Assembly: GCA_958298945.1 (NCBI GenBank)
Contig: OY282609.1
Coordinates: 37,979,212 to 38,043,211 of the forward strand
Source of the DNA: Atherix ibis
Taxonomy: Eukaryota; Arthropoda; Insecta; Diptera; Athericidae
Length of the DNA stretch: 64,000 nucleotides
Reading direction: 5' to 3'
A model generated the notes under the pieces. That model ran no database searches, was not told where the DNA came from, and saw nothing but the letters and a program-made list of their open reading frames with translations. The translations under genes and the position numbers were made by a program. This document shows, piece after piece, positions 1 to 14,147 of this stretch (positions within the stretch are counted from its first letter, which is position 1; every line of letters starts with the position of its first letter).

Positions 1-3000
1 TTGATGCTAAAAAAAATATTTAATTAAATTCAGTTACAAATCTTCTGCTATTCGAGATCAAACGGTATAGCTAGTAGTAATATGGGTGAAGAAAATAGGG
101 TCTATTTTAGTCCATTTGAACTGTTCGGCTAAAAATGTCTTACTATAAAGTCAAATGGCATAAGGCGCAGATCAATATTTCTGCTGGTGCACAGCATGTT
201 CCAGAGTAGTGGATTCTTGTTAAAATACGATATTTTTGAATAGGAAAATATTTTATTACAAAAGAATTGTTAACAAAGCAACAAATGACCGCACCGACAT
301 TCTGTGTAGAAAAATAATTTATCCTCTAATACTATTTAATTGAATAAGATTTATTCAAAATAAATTTTACTATTAACAGAAAATCCATTTCTATCTCATG
401 GATTTAATTAAATGTATATGGTTCTTCATATAAAATAGGAAATCTCGAATTTTCCAATAGAGCCACCAGCATACAATTTTAAGTTATACACAATTTTATG
501 TAATAATTAAAAATAATTATTTATTGCATACAAATCAGCTTTTATTTTAAGAATTTACAAAATATTAACAATCTGAAAATAAAAAAAAAAAACAATTTCC
601 AATCTGTTACCGAATTTTTTTTGTGATTTTTCAAAAATTTAATATTTAGTTGTTTTTTCTTTGGTAATATATATAAAACTACCACTTAAGAGAATTCCAG
701 TACTTTCATATCCGTATAGAACATGTTAAAATAAATAAAAACCGAGCTTTAATTTTGCTCTGAATTTGCATAAATTTGAGATGAATAACAAATGAGAAAT
801 GGCTTAATTTAAGTTTTCAGAGTACTCTCCATTACAAACGTGCTTGTTTATATAATTATAATGTGTCATAATTTAATTTAGCAAAGCAATAGGTTTTTGA
901 CTTTTTTTTCTTCCATATTTTATCTACAACCAGAAACATTTATACAATCGAAATTTTATCAAAAGCAAGGAATTTAAAATGTATGACACCGTGTACATTA
1001 TGATAACACTTATGTATGTTAACCAAAACGGGATTATAATTATAATCCTTTAAAATATTATCAATTAGCGCATAAGCTCAAATACGGTAATATCAGTACA
1101 AATAACTGTGTATCAGGTTATCCATAGTAAAAACATATGTAATTATTTGAAAATAGAAATGGTTTGCATTAAGTTATGTTATAAAGGAATATGAGCCATA
1201 TTATTTCTATTTGGTAATCAAAGTGTAAATACTAAAGTCATTTTTTTGGTATTAAAAGTAACTTTAATATCATTTTATAAGTAATGCCTGTTTGATGAAT
1301 ATTTATTGTTTGGCTAATCAAAATTGTGAAAATACAATAAATAATATAAAAATAATTATATGGTAGATGAAAACTGTTTTAATATAAAATCTTAAGTATT
1401 AATATATACAAAATTTAATAATAAATTTAATTGGATATACTTATTAAACTTTTCATGATATCCTATTTTTGAAATTTATTTGATTTACAAACCAAATGAA
1501 TATTTTATATCCTTATGTTTAATTATAGAATACTTTTAAGAAAAATCTAAATGATTTTAATAACAAAGAACATATAATACAATATATTTATTTATTGCAG
1601 TCTACAATTCACAGAATAATTTTTGTATTACTCAATTTAGAGTAATATTAATTGAACCGGTAAAAATAATTGACTTTGCCCATATGTTAACAAAATTTAA
1701 ATGAAATATAATTATATAATAGTAAATAATAAATCCTATAATATTCATAAATATATAGAAAATTATAGATCCGAAAAAAATGCAGAGTTCTTTTATATGA
1801 GATCAATAATCTTATGAAAGATTCACAGTTCACAGATCCAATTTTCATAAATCTACCATAAGGTTATAAAAAATTATTATTCCCCAATATGAGACTGTAG
1901 AATTCCAAATGTGCATTTCATTAACATAGAAGCTTAATCAACACTTTAAGGAAGAACCTGTTGAGAAATTCATATACAATATTATCCGAGATGAGATTGC
2001 TGTGAAGAAAATTCCGGTCGTACTCCTATATTTAATAATAAAATAACAAAGAAATATCGTTGCGTCAATTCCAAAAAAAAAAATTAGTCAAGGAGCAATA
2101 GTTTGTGTAATATAAGAAAATTGTTTAGAGTTGTCGGATTGGGAAGCATTCGCCAAGATGTTAGAAACTGTTTGATTAAATTATTTTACGTCGAACACTC
2201 AGATGAATTTGATAACTAACTTATTATTATGAAAATTATGATTATATCTTTAAAAAGTACTTACAATATCAAATTACTAAAATACTAATAGTACTTAAAT
2301 AATAAGTAAAAAACAAGAGACCTTCTTTTATATATATTATAGTCAGTGTTAAAATATGTTCACTTTGTCTGTAAGAATTCTTTTCAGAATATGGTAGATT
2401 TACCAGTCAGGTAAATGACACCATGTCCAAAAAAGTACATTAACTTCAATTTACATTTGTAATGGTGTGTCATCACAGTTAACAAATTATTTTGGTTAAT
2501 AGCCCACAGAAGAAACTCAATTTTAATGAAAAGAAAATTTAAATATATATACGTAAAGCAATAATTTTTTTAACGAACTTATAAAAATGATGATAGTGTC
2601 ATAAACCTGAGAACATTTTTCACATTCTTTATTTCACGTTCCGGAATGGCTTAATTCAATATTATTTTACTTATATAGCTCAAGTTTAGCAAACGCCAAT
2701 AGAATACAAAATTATATTTCATTTAAAATCAGTGAATAACTGTCCAATTGTCGAGTATACTCGTACATTTGCACTTACTCGAAAATTGTGTAATTCGCGA
2801 ACTGAATTTTTAACTCCGAATACATTTTTTTATAAGAGTAAGTGCAAATTTGGTTGAATAAAGACCATAATACAGGAACATTTTTAAAAAAAAATTAAGT
2901 TTTTTACAACTGTTTATAGTCGCAAAATATTATTGGAGGTCATTGTAACCAATTAAATAAAAACCAAAATCCGTACGTACAAGTATTTTTTACTATACGG

Positions 3001-5190
3001 AAGAAGCAGTTCAGATGGTATATCCAGTAATATTTACGAAAACGATTAATTCTTTTAATTTATTTACACGTCAATATCGCAATGAACCATCAAAGTCAGC
3101 GATCTGTGATGATTTGTAAACGACCGTATCATATTGCACTTTGAGAAAAATATCTTAAAAAACCGGAATTACGTAGTTAATATACAAAATATCACCCCCA
3201 AACGGTAAGTGTATAGTTTTGTCTGTTTACGAATTCACGAAACTAAAAACTTATAAGCTTATTTTCGATAGCCTTGAATTAAGAGGTAGATGTCTTGAAA
3301 GCATCAAACAAACTAGTTTCATTGTGGCGCCACAATACCGGTAAGTTAGTGAATTCTTAGAAGAAAAAAAATCTAATTAACTTTATAGAATGTAGATTTG
3401 TTATCGCATCATTTGTTTTTACTGTTTCTTAAATGAACTTAAATACTAGTTAAAATCAAACTGTATCCGCTTAAAAATCTTTGTTCCGGTTATATTTGTA
3501 AGGTTTAAAGTAAACAATTTTTGCATTCAACTTATGTCAATTTATATTTTACACTTGTTTCTTTAAATTGATTATTTTTTTATGGAAATGTTATGTTGTT
3601 GTCAATGTTTTAAATTAATCAATTCACGAGTTATATTTTTCTCAATTACCACTGTCTAAATCAATGAGAGTAAAGAAATATGAATTATCATACATAATTG
3701 AAAAACAATTCAATTTGTTTTATATGGTATGTCCACAGCGATTTCCTATAATATAGCACATCAAGCATATCGAAAGCTTGAGACTAAATGGAATTTAATA
3801 CTCGAGTATTTAGTGATAGATTTATTTATAAATCGAAAAATTGTATTGGAAAAAAAAACAAATAAAAAGATATTCTTACACGAACATCATACAATTTTCT
3901 TGAGATTCTTCCAAACAATTTTTTATCTTTATACGTAAGTATACACTTGTACTCATAAGCATAAATGCGTATACATAAATAATCGTACTTGCTGTATGTA
4001 TTATAATTTAATGCTATCCTAAAATAAGTTCACTTCCTTTTTAGTTATCAGAGAAGAGCTGGTATAGAATAATGGATTATTGACAGCTTTGAAAGGCGGA
4101 CAGGGATTTCCTGTCACTGATAGTGGTTATGTAAGAAATATTCTCTTACAATATATTAAGTTTCCTCTCTGTCTATCTGTAAAACAATATTATTGCAGAG
4201 TTCCAATTTTATAGAGAATTTGAATTATGTACCTAAAAAAAATATGTACTAGATCATATGCATACATATATACTTGTCTAATCTAGTACTCAATAAAGTA
4301 TGATTACAACAAAAGTTAATAAATAAAATTACAGAAAATTAAAAATTTTAAAAAAGTACCACGGTAAGTTTGTCAAGGTTGTAGTATAATATATGAAATA
4401 ATTTTCAATACTCAAAAAAAAATGTTCAATACTATATTATTGTTACCATCTGAAAAAATAAACCTAAACAGAAACATAAAAACAATAAATTGAAAATCCA
4501 ATAAAAAATGATGAACTTCAAATTCAAATAGACTGAAAATTTTTGTTAAATGAAAATTACATCTACTGAACTAAAACTATTAAATATTAGACCTGCTCAA
4601 CAGATATCTAATTAAGTTGTGAGCTTTTTTCGATAATTTATTTCAAATATAGTATGTTAGCTATGTAATGAATAATAGTAATTTCCTGAAGAATGGACTG
4701 CATGACCATGAACTTTTAAAAAATTATGTTTTCTGAACGTTTTTTGTAAAAGTTATCAATTTGATATCGATACATAGTGAGAACAAATTATTTTTAATTA
4801 TAAATAAGAATATTAATATATTTAATAACGTTCACTTGAATAACCATTATTTCAGTGACAAGTCCTTAAATTCAAAATAATTTAAATTTTACATATGTAA
4901 CTCTTTATTTTTGATTGAATAATATTATATTGAAAGCTCCTTTTCATTTTTCATAATTAATTATAATGATTTTTTTATACCAGACTCTGACTAATGAAAG
5001 TAAAATTCAATTGAAAAATTTTAAATAATTCTAAAAATGGCTTCATACAAATATTGAGTCCAATTTCATATATTTGTATTTTTGCTAATTTTACAAAAAA
5101 TATTTTTATCGTTGATTTAAATAAATTAAATATTTCTATTCAAAGACAAAATCTTCAAAACATATGTACATGTAACTTTCGCTTGCAAGA
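1..5190. other. AT-rich non-coding DNA, no gene seen
   Basis: No reading frame here resembles a protein family; the longest, 69 codons at 3729-3938, has low-complexity composition and looks like chance. Small structures are a perfect 16-bp palindrome at 3321-3336 centred on GGCGCC, and a 14-bp inverted repeat (2767-2780 with 2836-2849) around a 55-nt spacer. Homopolymer A/T runs are common. Nothing else is supported. Confidence 0.6.
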
Positions 5191-5329
5191 AGAATAAAGG
5201 TCTCGATGGGTGATTTCCCTTAATGTCTTCATAACTTTGTATATTCCCTTAAAAAAAATCTTGTTATAAATTGTACGCAGTTGCAAATATCATTTAAATT
5301 TTTAAAAAAATACTAAAATGATATTTATA

Positions 5330-5922
5330 GGCAATTCAATGTCACAATTTCTTGAAATAATCGAATCTCCAAACTTTTCTCGCAATAATTCGGTTGTTGC
5401 ACGTGCTGTGTGGCACGTAGTACCGTTTTGTTGGAACCAGATGTTGTCAAGATCAACTTCTTCCAATTTCGGCCATAAAAAGTTGGTTATCATCGATCTA
5501 TACCGCTCTCCATTCACAGTAACGGTGTTACCAGCTTAATTTCGAAAGAAGTACGGACCGATGATTCCACCAGACCAAAAACCACACCAAACTGTCAATT
5601 TAGGTGAATGTAATGGGTGTTCATGAATAATTTGTGGATTTTCTTCGCACCAGAATCCACTGTTTTGTTTATTTACCACACCACTCAGATGAAAGTGAGC
5701 CTCACCGGAGAAGATGATTTTCTTTAAAAAATCGTTATTGGAGAACGATTATTTTGATAATAAAATTGAATAATTTGTAAACGTTGTTCTTGCGTATATC
5801 TCTCCATGATAAAATTGTAAACAATACCGAATACAATGAAAAAAAAATTACAGATCATGACATATTACAAATGGCCGAAACGTCATTTAGAAATCATATC
5901 ACTCTTTTTGGAAAACCCTATA
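5330..5922 (-). mobile_element. Truncated rosa-type (DD41D) mariner-superfamily element, copy 1
   Basis: This is a non-autonomous relic read on the minus strand. Its 5' end is the terminal inverted repeat at 5891-5922. A transposase-like start follows at 5807 (MERYTQEQR-type helix-turn-helix) and runs into an internal deletion that rejoins at a KKIIFSGEAHFHLSG segment. The frame then shows a VVNKQN...CEENPQIIHEH-like segment, a VTVNGERYRSMI-like segment and WFQQNGTTCHTARATTELL (within 5302-5517). Homology with the better copy at 39.1 kb stops near 5330, so the C-terminus and 3' repeat are missing. Two catalytic acids are changed: the D of FSDEAHF is G, and the D of WFQQD is N. The family acts in the nucleus by DDE/D cut-and-paste at TA targets; this copy cannot encode an active enzyme. 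Family assignment rests on the DD41D spacing measured in the other copies. Confidence 0.8.
5891..5922 (-). repeat. Terminal inverted repeat of DD41D copy 1
   Basis: A 32-bp sequence ending in ...GGAAAACCCTATA, identical over its length to 39905-39936. Here it lies at the transposase 5' side (read on minus); at 39.9 kb it lies at the 3' side of the gene. The same plus-strand sequence therefore marks opposite ends of oppositely oriented copies, as terminal inverted repeats should. It ends in TA, the usual target of the superfamily. Confidence 0.8.
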
Positions 5923-5939
5923 TAAACTAATCTTCTTCT

Positions 5940-7470
5940 CTTAATCCAACAAGATTTTAAGAATGATTTATTAAATTTAAAATAAAAAAATATATTGAAA
6001 TCTTCTAAAACTAGATATGATAACAAATTTTATAAGAGTATTGCGAGTAAGAAGGATAAATAAACTACATATTTGTTCTTTAAGTGTGTATTTAAATTAT
6101 GCAAAGAATTTATAAGTTGCAATATAAACATATTTTAAAGTTTAGATCTTACAATACAAATGTTTTATTGTTTTCGAAACTGATCAATAAATTTAAATTG
6201 TTTTAATAGACTATTTTAACCTTCTGAAGAACTATATAATATTTGATGACATTTTAAATTTTTTTTAAATGCGCAAAATTAAAATGATAAATGTCAATAT
6301 TAATGAAATGGCAATCAAAAGTAATCCCTCGAAAAGTTAACAAACAATTTTTGGAGTATTTGTAAATATATACGAACTTATGAAACTTTGTTCAACAATA
6401 TTTCACAATTTCTATGAAGAATGAATACCTTGAATACTGCAAAAAAAACATCCCAGACTTAAATATTTGTAATCAAAATTTTGCATATAATTAATATTCA
6501 AATTATAAAAATCAATAACTTGAATATTTGATAAAACTTCTAATGTTAGTGTCTCTAGTCTACGGTAACTACTGACAATCTTTGATTGTTTACTAAATTA
6601 TTCCGCACGAGTAAAAAAAATGTTTAGTCATGCAATCTTGGAATCGATATAAAAAAAAATTAATCAAGGTTAAGAATTGAAAATGTTAAAAAGCGTAAAA
6701 TTCATTTACTATTTCGACATATTTTTCCTTTATGATTTGAAAATACTTTTCTAAAGATCATTGAAATTTGACTTAAGAATTAAAATTTTTTTAAACTGTA
6801 TCATTGATCGTTTTTATCATTTAGTTAGTGTAGTATTATTTGTAATTTAACAAATAATACATATTAGAATTGGTGCATGTTCTTTTTTATATTATATTAA
6901 GAGTACCACATGTTAAGAGTGATTTATTGGCCATCGATAGACGTATAGCCATAGAATTTTAAATGCTACTCGAAATTCTACAAGTTGATATGTTATGGAT
7001 AACTGATTTGCATAATATCGTTTAAGCACCTACGAAAAATTACAGAATAGTATACGGATACAAAAATATGCAAATAATATTAAAATGGAAAAATTTTATA
7101 GTAAATTCGATTTCTTCGTTTACACTTTCGCTTTAGTCAAATATGCGCCGTGAGAATAGCGTCTACTGATTTGATTCGATTTCTCACATGTTAAGTCAGC
7201 TTTATGATTTTAATTAAAAAACAATTCTCCTTATCACATAGTGAAAAAAATATATAACTTATTGCCCTACTGCTTATAAAAAAATAAAAGTTTGCATATG
7301 ATCTTAAAATAAAACAAACAAAGCAAAAATTTTTTGCAATATAAAAATCGAATAAACGAAAGTGCTAAAAAGACACCAAATCACCACCTCTGTAATAAAT
7401 ATTATAATACGGTTCGTGGAATACAAAAAAAAATTAATACAATAACTGAAGTATGTTATACAATATTATT
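5940..7470. other. AT-rich non-coding DNA
   Basis: No coding similarity, RNA gene or long repeat was seen in this interval. Confidence 0.55.
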
Positions 7471-7477
7471 TTGATTT

Positions 7478-7545
7478 TAAAAATATCTACAACTTCAAAA
7501 TAGCAGCAAACAGATTTAAATAATAGTATTAATTAGCACAAATCC
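7478..7545 (-). mobile_element. Possible scrap of a jockey-like LINE 3' end
   Basis: About 65 bp (ATATCTACAA...CAGATT.A.ATAATAGT.TTAATTA) resembles 8153-8215, the 3' end of the LINE fragment that follows. Similarity is by eye and interrupted. It could be an independent 3' scrap of the same family or a chance AT-rich match. Confidence 0.3.
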
Positions 7546-8140
7546 TTTTGTATTTTTTTCTTCTATACTTTAAGATTATGACACGCTATTTGATATTTTG
7601 TTATCCATCAATATACTGTAGTATATCCTGGAATAATGTCACAATTATTAGGAAAAATGAAATTAGATACTTAAATGACGCTATGCGTGTTCGCTTTTAT
7701 ATAATGACGAGCCGGCGTTGGAGTAAATGATGTAATGCAATTTTATTGTTCACAAATAAATAATCAAAATGTAAGCAGCCACGCAGGATTTCGTTCAATA
7801 TTCTTCAAATATTGCTAATTTTTATATGTTATATTACATTATTTTATTCTAGTTGGAATAATAATAATTCTAGAAAAATGTGATATTTTCTGTTGTATAA
7901 ATTTAACATCACAAATACTATGAATGTACGTATATATATTTGTTTATAGGCGTGTTTCTAAATATGTCCAATAAATAAAAAAGAAACATAGCATATATTA
8001 TTTATTCAATTTATTACATACTTTTCTTCGTACAGAAGATTTTAAATATATTACTTTTTTGTTTATCAAAAGATTATTTGAATACACATCAGATCAATAA
8101 CTCAAAAAACTAGACAAGTTTTGATTCTAATAACAGTAAG

Positions 8141-9070
8141 TTTTTTTTACAGATATCTACAATTCAAAAAAATAAAAAGCAGATTGAGATAATAGTGCTA
8201 ATTAAAGTGAAGATTTATGGGGAGTAAACATTCATCAAAGTTTCTCCTGCTCGCAAGTACATTTGTTACATAAGTTAAGTCTTAGTATTTTAGCAAATCG
8301 CGACACCAGCGACGCTTAAGTGTTTGATGGGTGTTTCTGGGGAAGGAAGTTGAGGATAGCTTTCGAACAAGGGTATTAGTATGATTGAAGACACGAGAAT
8401 GGAACTTTTTATATACCCACATCAATGGATCCCGATTAATAATACTACGTGTATTGCGGACATAAAAAGGAGCGTCGACAATTTTACGAAGTATTGATTG
8501 ATTCAAGGCATTGAATTTGACGGAAATGATAGGCTTAGCAGGAGTTAAGTTCTTATCCGTAATTCTGTATGGGTTTTAATAGGGCTATGTATAAATTAAC
8601 TTTACTGTCTATAGTAAAGTTTAGAACGTTTGTCCAAAAGTCGAAGTAGTTGGTTGTATCGTCTGTTTAGTTCTTGTCTTTTTAGCTTTGTATGTGGGTT
8701 CCATGTCAAGCTTTTGTCTAAGTTCAGTCCTAGATACCAAACTTCGGTGTGTTATGTTTATAGCACATCCATTTAGTTGTATGGGAGGACATGGTTCACA
8801 ATATATAGCAAAAGTTACGTGGATAGATTAACGTTCTTCAACCTTTATTCTCCACTTGCTAAACTAGTTCTGAATTGGCAAATTTCGGAAGCATGTTGAG
8901 GATTTTTACTAAATGCAAGGCAGGGTGTATCATTAGTTTGTATAGCGAAGAAGGTGTTGGGACAGATTGGAATATGGGACGTATCAATGTTGTAAAGAAT
9001 GGGTGTAGGTATACTTCCCTGCGGAACACCAGCATATATCGGAGAGATATTAGGAGAATTCATTTGATTC
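8141..9070 (-). mobile_element. 5'-truncated jockey-clade non-LTR retrotransposon relic (copy C)
   Basis: Read on the minus strand, this is the last part of an ORF2 reverse transcriptase. The frame 9063-8845 carries a SPIYAGVPQGSI segment (RT motif 4, where PILAGVPQGSILGPILYNIY is seen in the copy at 22.2 kb) and then DTSHIPICPNTFFAIQTNDT. The expected Y/F-A-DD catalytic box has become QTND, so it is dead. After a frame break, 8506-8282 gives QSILRKIVDAPFYVRNTRSI..., the thumb and C-terminal block typical of jockey ORF2. The 3' end has a short A-run (T-run at 8141-8149 on plus). The element begins inside RT, the usual 5' truncation of LINE copies. It is diverged from the two copies at 21.3 and 47.9 kb and represents a related subfamily. 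Confidence 0.8.
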
Positions 9071-9312
9071 CTTTATTTCGGCCTATAAGTAAAAATACTA
9101 TTCATTGTTTTTTTTCTGATTTAATTACATTATATATTTATCGTATATTGATAACAAACGGAAGCGTAAACTTATAAATGGCAGTACGTAGCACAAGATT
9201 ATCAATACATATATAATCAAATGAGAAATAAATCAGTATTTAACCTATACATTCTAATCAAGACATTAATAATAAAAAGTCTTGTTTTTTAATTAAATCA
9301 AAAGTATCAAAT

Positions 9313-9375
9313 TCATTACCATTATTGAATTTAGAACTAGAACGGTTCTAGTTCTAAATTCAATAATGGTAATGA
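9313..9375. repeat. 63-bp near-perfect palindrome
   Basis: Two 31-bp arms (9313-9343 and 9345-9375) are exact reverse complements separated by a single G. It contains the mirrored motif GAACTAGAAC/GTTCTAGTTC at its centre. It directly abuts the GC-richer LINE relic that begins near 9385. It could fold into a cruciform or a long hairpin RNA; no gene context supports a function. Confidence 0.9.
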
Positions 9376-9384
9376 CTAGACGTC

Positions 9385-10044
9385 CGCAGCCTATTGAGCT
9401 TAATTTTATCCTCAACTGGGGTGGTCACACTAAAGCTTCAGGATCATATAGGGGACAAAAAATTCTACGTCCATCCCCATGTAGGACCCAAAAATTCTAC
9501 GCATGTTTCCCCTTTTAAACGCTGATAAGAGTTCGCAATGGTTTTGGCTGAGAACTCAAGTTTCCGAAGAATATATGATGACTGATAAGACTTGACGCCA
9601 AATAGAAAAATGATTTAACTCTTTCGAAGCTATAATCTCTTATCTGTATGTATCTAGTGCTAGTTGGTCTTGTCTTTAACGACCACGCTGCCACCAGGTA
9701 TTTTATTTTGCTTCATTTATGTGCAGTCCAAGATTTTTTGACGTCGTCTCAATCTTGATTACGATTCGTTATACAGCTGTTTCTTATCGACACACAATGT
9801 CGATGTCGTCAAATCGTACTCAGCATCGTAATACTTCTATAATTGCTACACTCTATGATATCTCCTTTTTTAAGTATGAGACAGATAATGCGAAGGTGCC
9901 AAATATTAATGAATTAATGAATGTTTGGTGCATAACTAGTTCGCCTCCATACTTAACTAGTTCGCTGCTGATCCCGTCGACACCGGGCGAATTATGGTTC
10001 TCCAGTCGATGGATGCCTGGGTGCTTGGTGGTGGCAGGGTTCAT
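9385..10044 (-). mobile_element. Decayed non-LTR retrotransposon RT fragment, clade unassigned
   Basis: On the minus strand the frame from 10044 reads HRLENHNSPGVDGISSELVKYGGE, the N-terminal RT block common in insect LINEs (x-N-x-SPGxDGI.aELiKygGe). The palm is then deleted. An FDDIDIVCR segment near 9815-9790 matches the YADDIDI catalytic box with Y changed to F-like context and A lost, followed by a GLHINEAK segment (motif D-like). Further down, at about 9530-9440, MRRIFGSYMG resembles the LRrIFGP block downstream of the RT. Several stops and at least two frameshifts are present. The piece is richer in GC than its surroundings, consistent with insertion. The clade is left open. Confidence 0.65.
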
Positions 10045-13000
10045 ACTTCATTCTATTGTAAATATATTTTTTTTAAAAATCAGTAATTTTAAAAGAAATT
10101 AAAGAAGTACCCTTTAAAACTTAGCAAACTAAAAGATTGCATCGTAAATTGTGAATTTTTCATCAAAAATTTGTTTTCATGGGAAAACACGTAGCAAAGC
10201 ATTGCATTAGCATAAGTTATTCTATTGGAAGTGTTGCACCATTATTTCGTAAATGCTACTCGTATTATACGAAATCGTAGTAAATTTAAAAGTTTAGTTT
10301 TTAAAAATGTAAGCTTCTAAGCAGTGGTTAATCATTCTTATAGCGAATTTGGAGATATCTGCTCAAATCTCAAATATCAACTTTGTATTTTGAGAAAAAT
10401 TTAGAAATAATTTATAGCTGTTGCGTTATTCATTATTATAATGTTTTTTTTTTAGAATTTTTTTTTGTTGTTGTCAGGTTTCTCAGATAGAGGCCATAAC
10501 GTAGCACGATGACGATGAGTCTATATTGTTTTAGTATATGTTGTAAAATGATAACATTCGAACTGAATTATGTCTCCTAAAAGAAATACATCCAAAGAAA
10601 CTTTTTGAATAAAGAAAATTTCTTATCTAATTAATTAATTGATATTGTAGTATTAATTAACTCACAACAGAGTCCTGTATAAAATAAATATGGGGTCTGG
10701 AATATGAATAAGCATAAAATTTATATCTCAATATTTACCTTTTTACTAAAAATTAATATGATTTTTTTAGTATATTTATTTAGTAATGGGCGTAGATATA
10801 AGCGATGTAAAGGTCAAATAAAACATAAAAAAAGATTTCTGAGCAAAACGAATAAAACGCATCATAATGTTTTTATATTTTAATAGGCACATATTCTTTT
10901 ACGATGAATATTAAACAACAAAATACAGGTAGCTAAGCTCACTTTTTAGTCAAAAATGAAACAATCTTTCTGTTAAAATTAAATCGATAGAAAGAACAGA
11001 TGCGCTTTTTTATTACTAACCATATAACCAAAGTTGAATCGAATTAATAATTTAAAAAACAAATCGCTTTTCCTTCCGTATTTGAAAATTATTTTAGTGC
11101 AATCAATTCAAGACCGAAAAAGTATAATATTTAAAATATCGACAATACTATCTTCACAAAAAGGATTTTTCCTGAAAATTTATTACATACATAAACATTG
11201 TCTTATGGTTATAAAGTGGAGCCAGTCTTTTTTATGCGTTGTCGGTTTAGAATTTTTAAGAATCTGGATTAGAGATGTTGATGTCCATAAAAAAATAGTT
11301 TCGGGAAGCCGATTAGAATGGCGTCTCCATATTTTTTGAGGATAAATATTGACCAGTAGTGCACATATTCAAACAAAATTTATTGTAATAACACTGCTAG
11401 GTGGAAGGAAGGTATTTTTCGTTTTAGAAGACTACAAAAGCAATTCTCTTGATGTATATAATATTTCATGTTGTACTCCGTATGTTGTTGATACCCGGAT
11501 GGGGTCTAAGTTGCTATTGTTATTCGACAAATCAACTAAAAAAGCATAGACGCTTAAATAAAGAAAAGAGGGAGGATATTCCAAACAGGATTGCATTAGC
11601 TTTTTGACCAATGTAAGAACTCAACTATGTAAATGTTGTAATAGCGTGACTAGAATTTCCTTTCTAGCGATGAGAGATGATTGTGGTTGCCCGTTTGACC
11701 TTTTTCATCTAACATTTATTCTATTTATTTTACTCCATTTTATTTTATTTATATTTTACTTTTGCATAAAAAATACTCTTTTTTTCATAATGAATTCTCC
11801 CTTATTTTCACTATAATTCTATATACCTGTTCCTTTGTATAATTCTAAAACCTTTATGTTAATTCGTTATTTTTATAATCCAAAGCATTAGCATATATTT
11901 ATATTTTTTTTGTTACTATTTCATAATAGTTTTACCTAATGATTCATGGGTCGTATTTCCACAGAGTTTGACATAATTTTATAATAGTAAAATATGCTAT
12001 ATCCTAATGACCGAAATTTATGAATAAAAAAAAAGACCATATATATAAATAATATTGTATATTTATGATTTTGAATATAAATTTATTCTTGTAGATTTCG
12101 TTAAATAAGGACATATATAAAGTATACATGTTTTTATGTATATATAATGTGTATGTTATATGTTAAATTGAATAACATAAGTTATACGATTAATTTAACA
12201 AATTTTTTATACGTATATACACATATAACCTGACTTTTATTTTTCGTTTTGATATATTGTAATAATAATAATAAAAACACAATCTGTTTTTAGTATAATG
12301 TCACAAATGCTTTAATGCTCCAAATTATAAAAGAAATTATGCTCAAACTACGAAATTCATTTAAAATAACCAAGATATACACTAAGATTTTTTTGGAAAT
12401 TTCTGATCTTTTGAATTTTTCGTAACTATTAAATGAGATATAATAAACCAATTCTGTCATTCAACTTAAAAGAAACTCAAGTATACTGCGAAGAAAGTAA
12501 AACCATTGCTATGTCTACACTATACAGAACAATTCAGCTACTTTTTTTATATTATAATACTAAATATCTTCTTTTTATTTAGGAATAAACAATATTTACA
12601 ATGATAACAACTAATTAAAAATGATTAACGACAAACTACTGAAAACTTTCGCTAATAAACATAAATTCAGTTTTCATCCTCAAATTGTAACCATATTAAC
12701 TTTTTACCTTTTAAATTATATACTATAGAATTTAGGCCACTTTTTATTGCTAAATAAAGAGGCACTCTTAAAATATGTAAGCGTAACAACTTGCGGCTAC
12801 GCGATCTTCTCTCGTTTATTATATTTATATTTCGAATACATTTTTCAATACAAATATATAAATTTATGACCAAAAACAAACCAACATATAAAGATAGTTC
12901 TTACCAGTATAACAATCAATTGATTCAAATTATCGTTACCTGAAATGAAAAAAATAAGTATACATAAATATTATGCTTTGATTAAAATAATAATAAAATT

Positions 13001-14112
13001 TGAGTAATTTATAAAAATAATAACCTAATTAGCCTATAAAATAAAATAGTATATAAATTGTATTCAAAACAAAATTTCAATTATTAAAAATAAACAATAT
13101 TAGTGCTCTCACATATAAAAAAGAATCTTAAACTAGTATTTCAAAATATATATTTTGATAACAACAAAAATCGATTTATGAATAAGAAGGAAGTGCGATA
13201 TTCCAATTATAATGTCAGTAGCGTTATTTGTAGACCCAAATCGGCAAATTACTGATCAATCTTAGACGTGCAACAAATGTTATTATAATATTTCTATTTA
13301 AAAGGCTCTTTTTCTGTAAACAATCTAAATATAAATTTATGATAAATACAGTATATTTTATTATTAATATTTTATTCATATAAACGTAGAATTTAATCAT
13401 TCCCAGTTTAATATAATTTTTGGATCTGGTTTTTGAACAATTTCATATTTCAAGATTAATTAGTTGGAAAAATTGAAATTTTAATAAAAAATTATACGTA
13501 TCCATATTGAATATCATACTATTACAGAAATTCTGTCTAGTAACTATTTTTTATGAAAATGAATTTACACTTTTCTCAGTATATGTAATTCTGAGAAAAA
13601 CAAATTTCGGGCACTTTGGCAATTATATACTTTATTTAGACATTCGCATAAAATGCGGCTGACCAATATTTACACTAACTAAAAATACTATTTATTGGCT
13701 AGTTAGGTAATATTAAATTAAAAATTAGATATTTTTTATATTATCTACAATTTTATGTTTTGATATTGTAGATTGATTAAACATATATATAAAAATATTT
13801 TTAAAAAAAGGTAAAAGGAAATGTAACAAAATACAATTCAATATGTATAAATAAACATTTTAATAATTTTCAAATAAAATTTTATAAAAATCCAATTTAG
13901 AACTTTTATTTTGAATTACCAGAAATGGAGATACACAATGAACATTTAACAATGAAAATATATCCAAACAGTTAAATTCTAATTAAATTCTAAAAAACAC
14001 ATTTTTGGTTGTTGATATTATTTCAAGTAAAGTTAATACTGAAATGTTAATTGTAAACGCTAGTACACTAATAGCTGTTTGGCAACAGGATGTCTTAAGC
14101 TTTATCCAAAAT

Positions 14113-14147
14113 CAAGTATGTTTGCGTACTAGTCGCAAACCTACTTG
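14113..14147. repeat. Small hairpin
   Basis: Arms of 14 bp (14113-14126, 14134-14147; CAAGTATGTTTGCG against CGCAAACCTACTTG) match at 13 of 14 positions around a 7-nt loop. It stands alone in AT-rich DNA. Confidence 0.7.

Noticed and set aside
4231..4285. GTACTAGAT...ATCTAGTAC inverted pair
   Set aside because: Nine-base arms around an AT-rich spacer are expected by chance in 64 kb of such DNA.
5318..5539. Plus-strand 73-codon frame and its counterpart on minus at 39403-39603
   Set aside because: Both are the antisense shadow of the transposase coding strand; the true reading is the opposite strand.
11034..11816. Three consecutive plus-strand frames of 101, 66 and 70 codons
   Set aside because: Composition is low-complexity and no domain or splice structure supports a gene.
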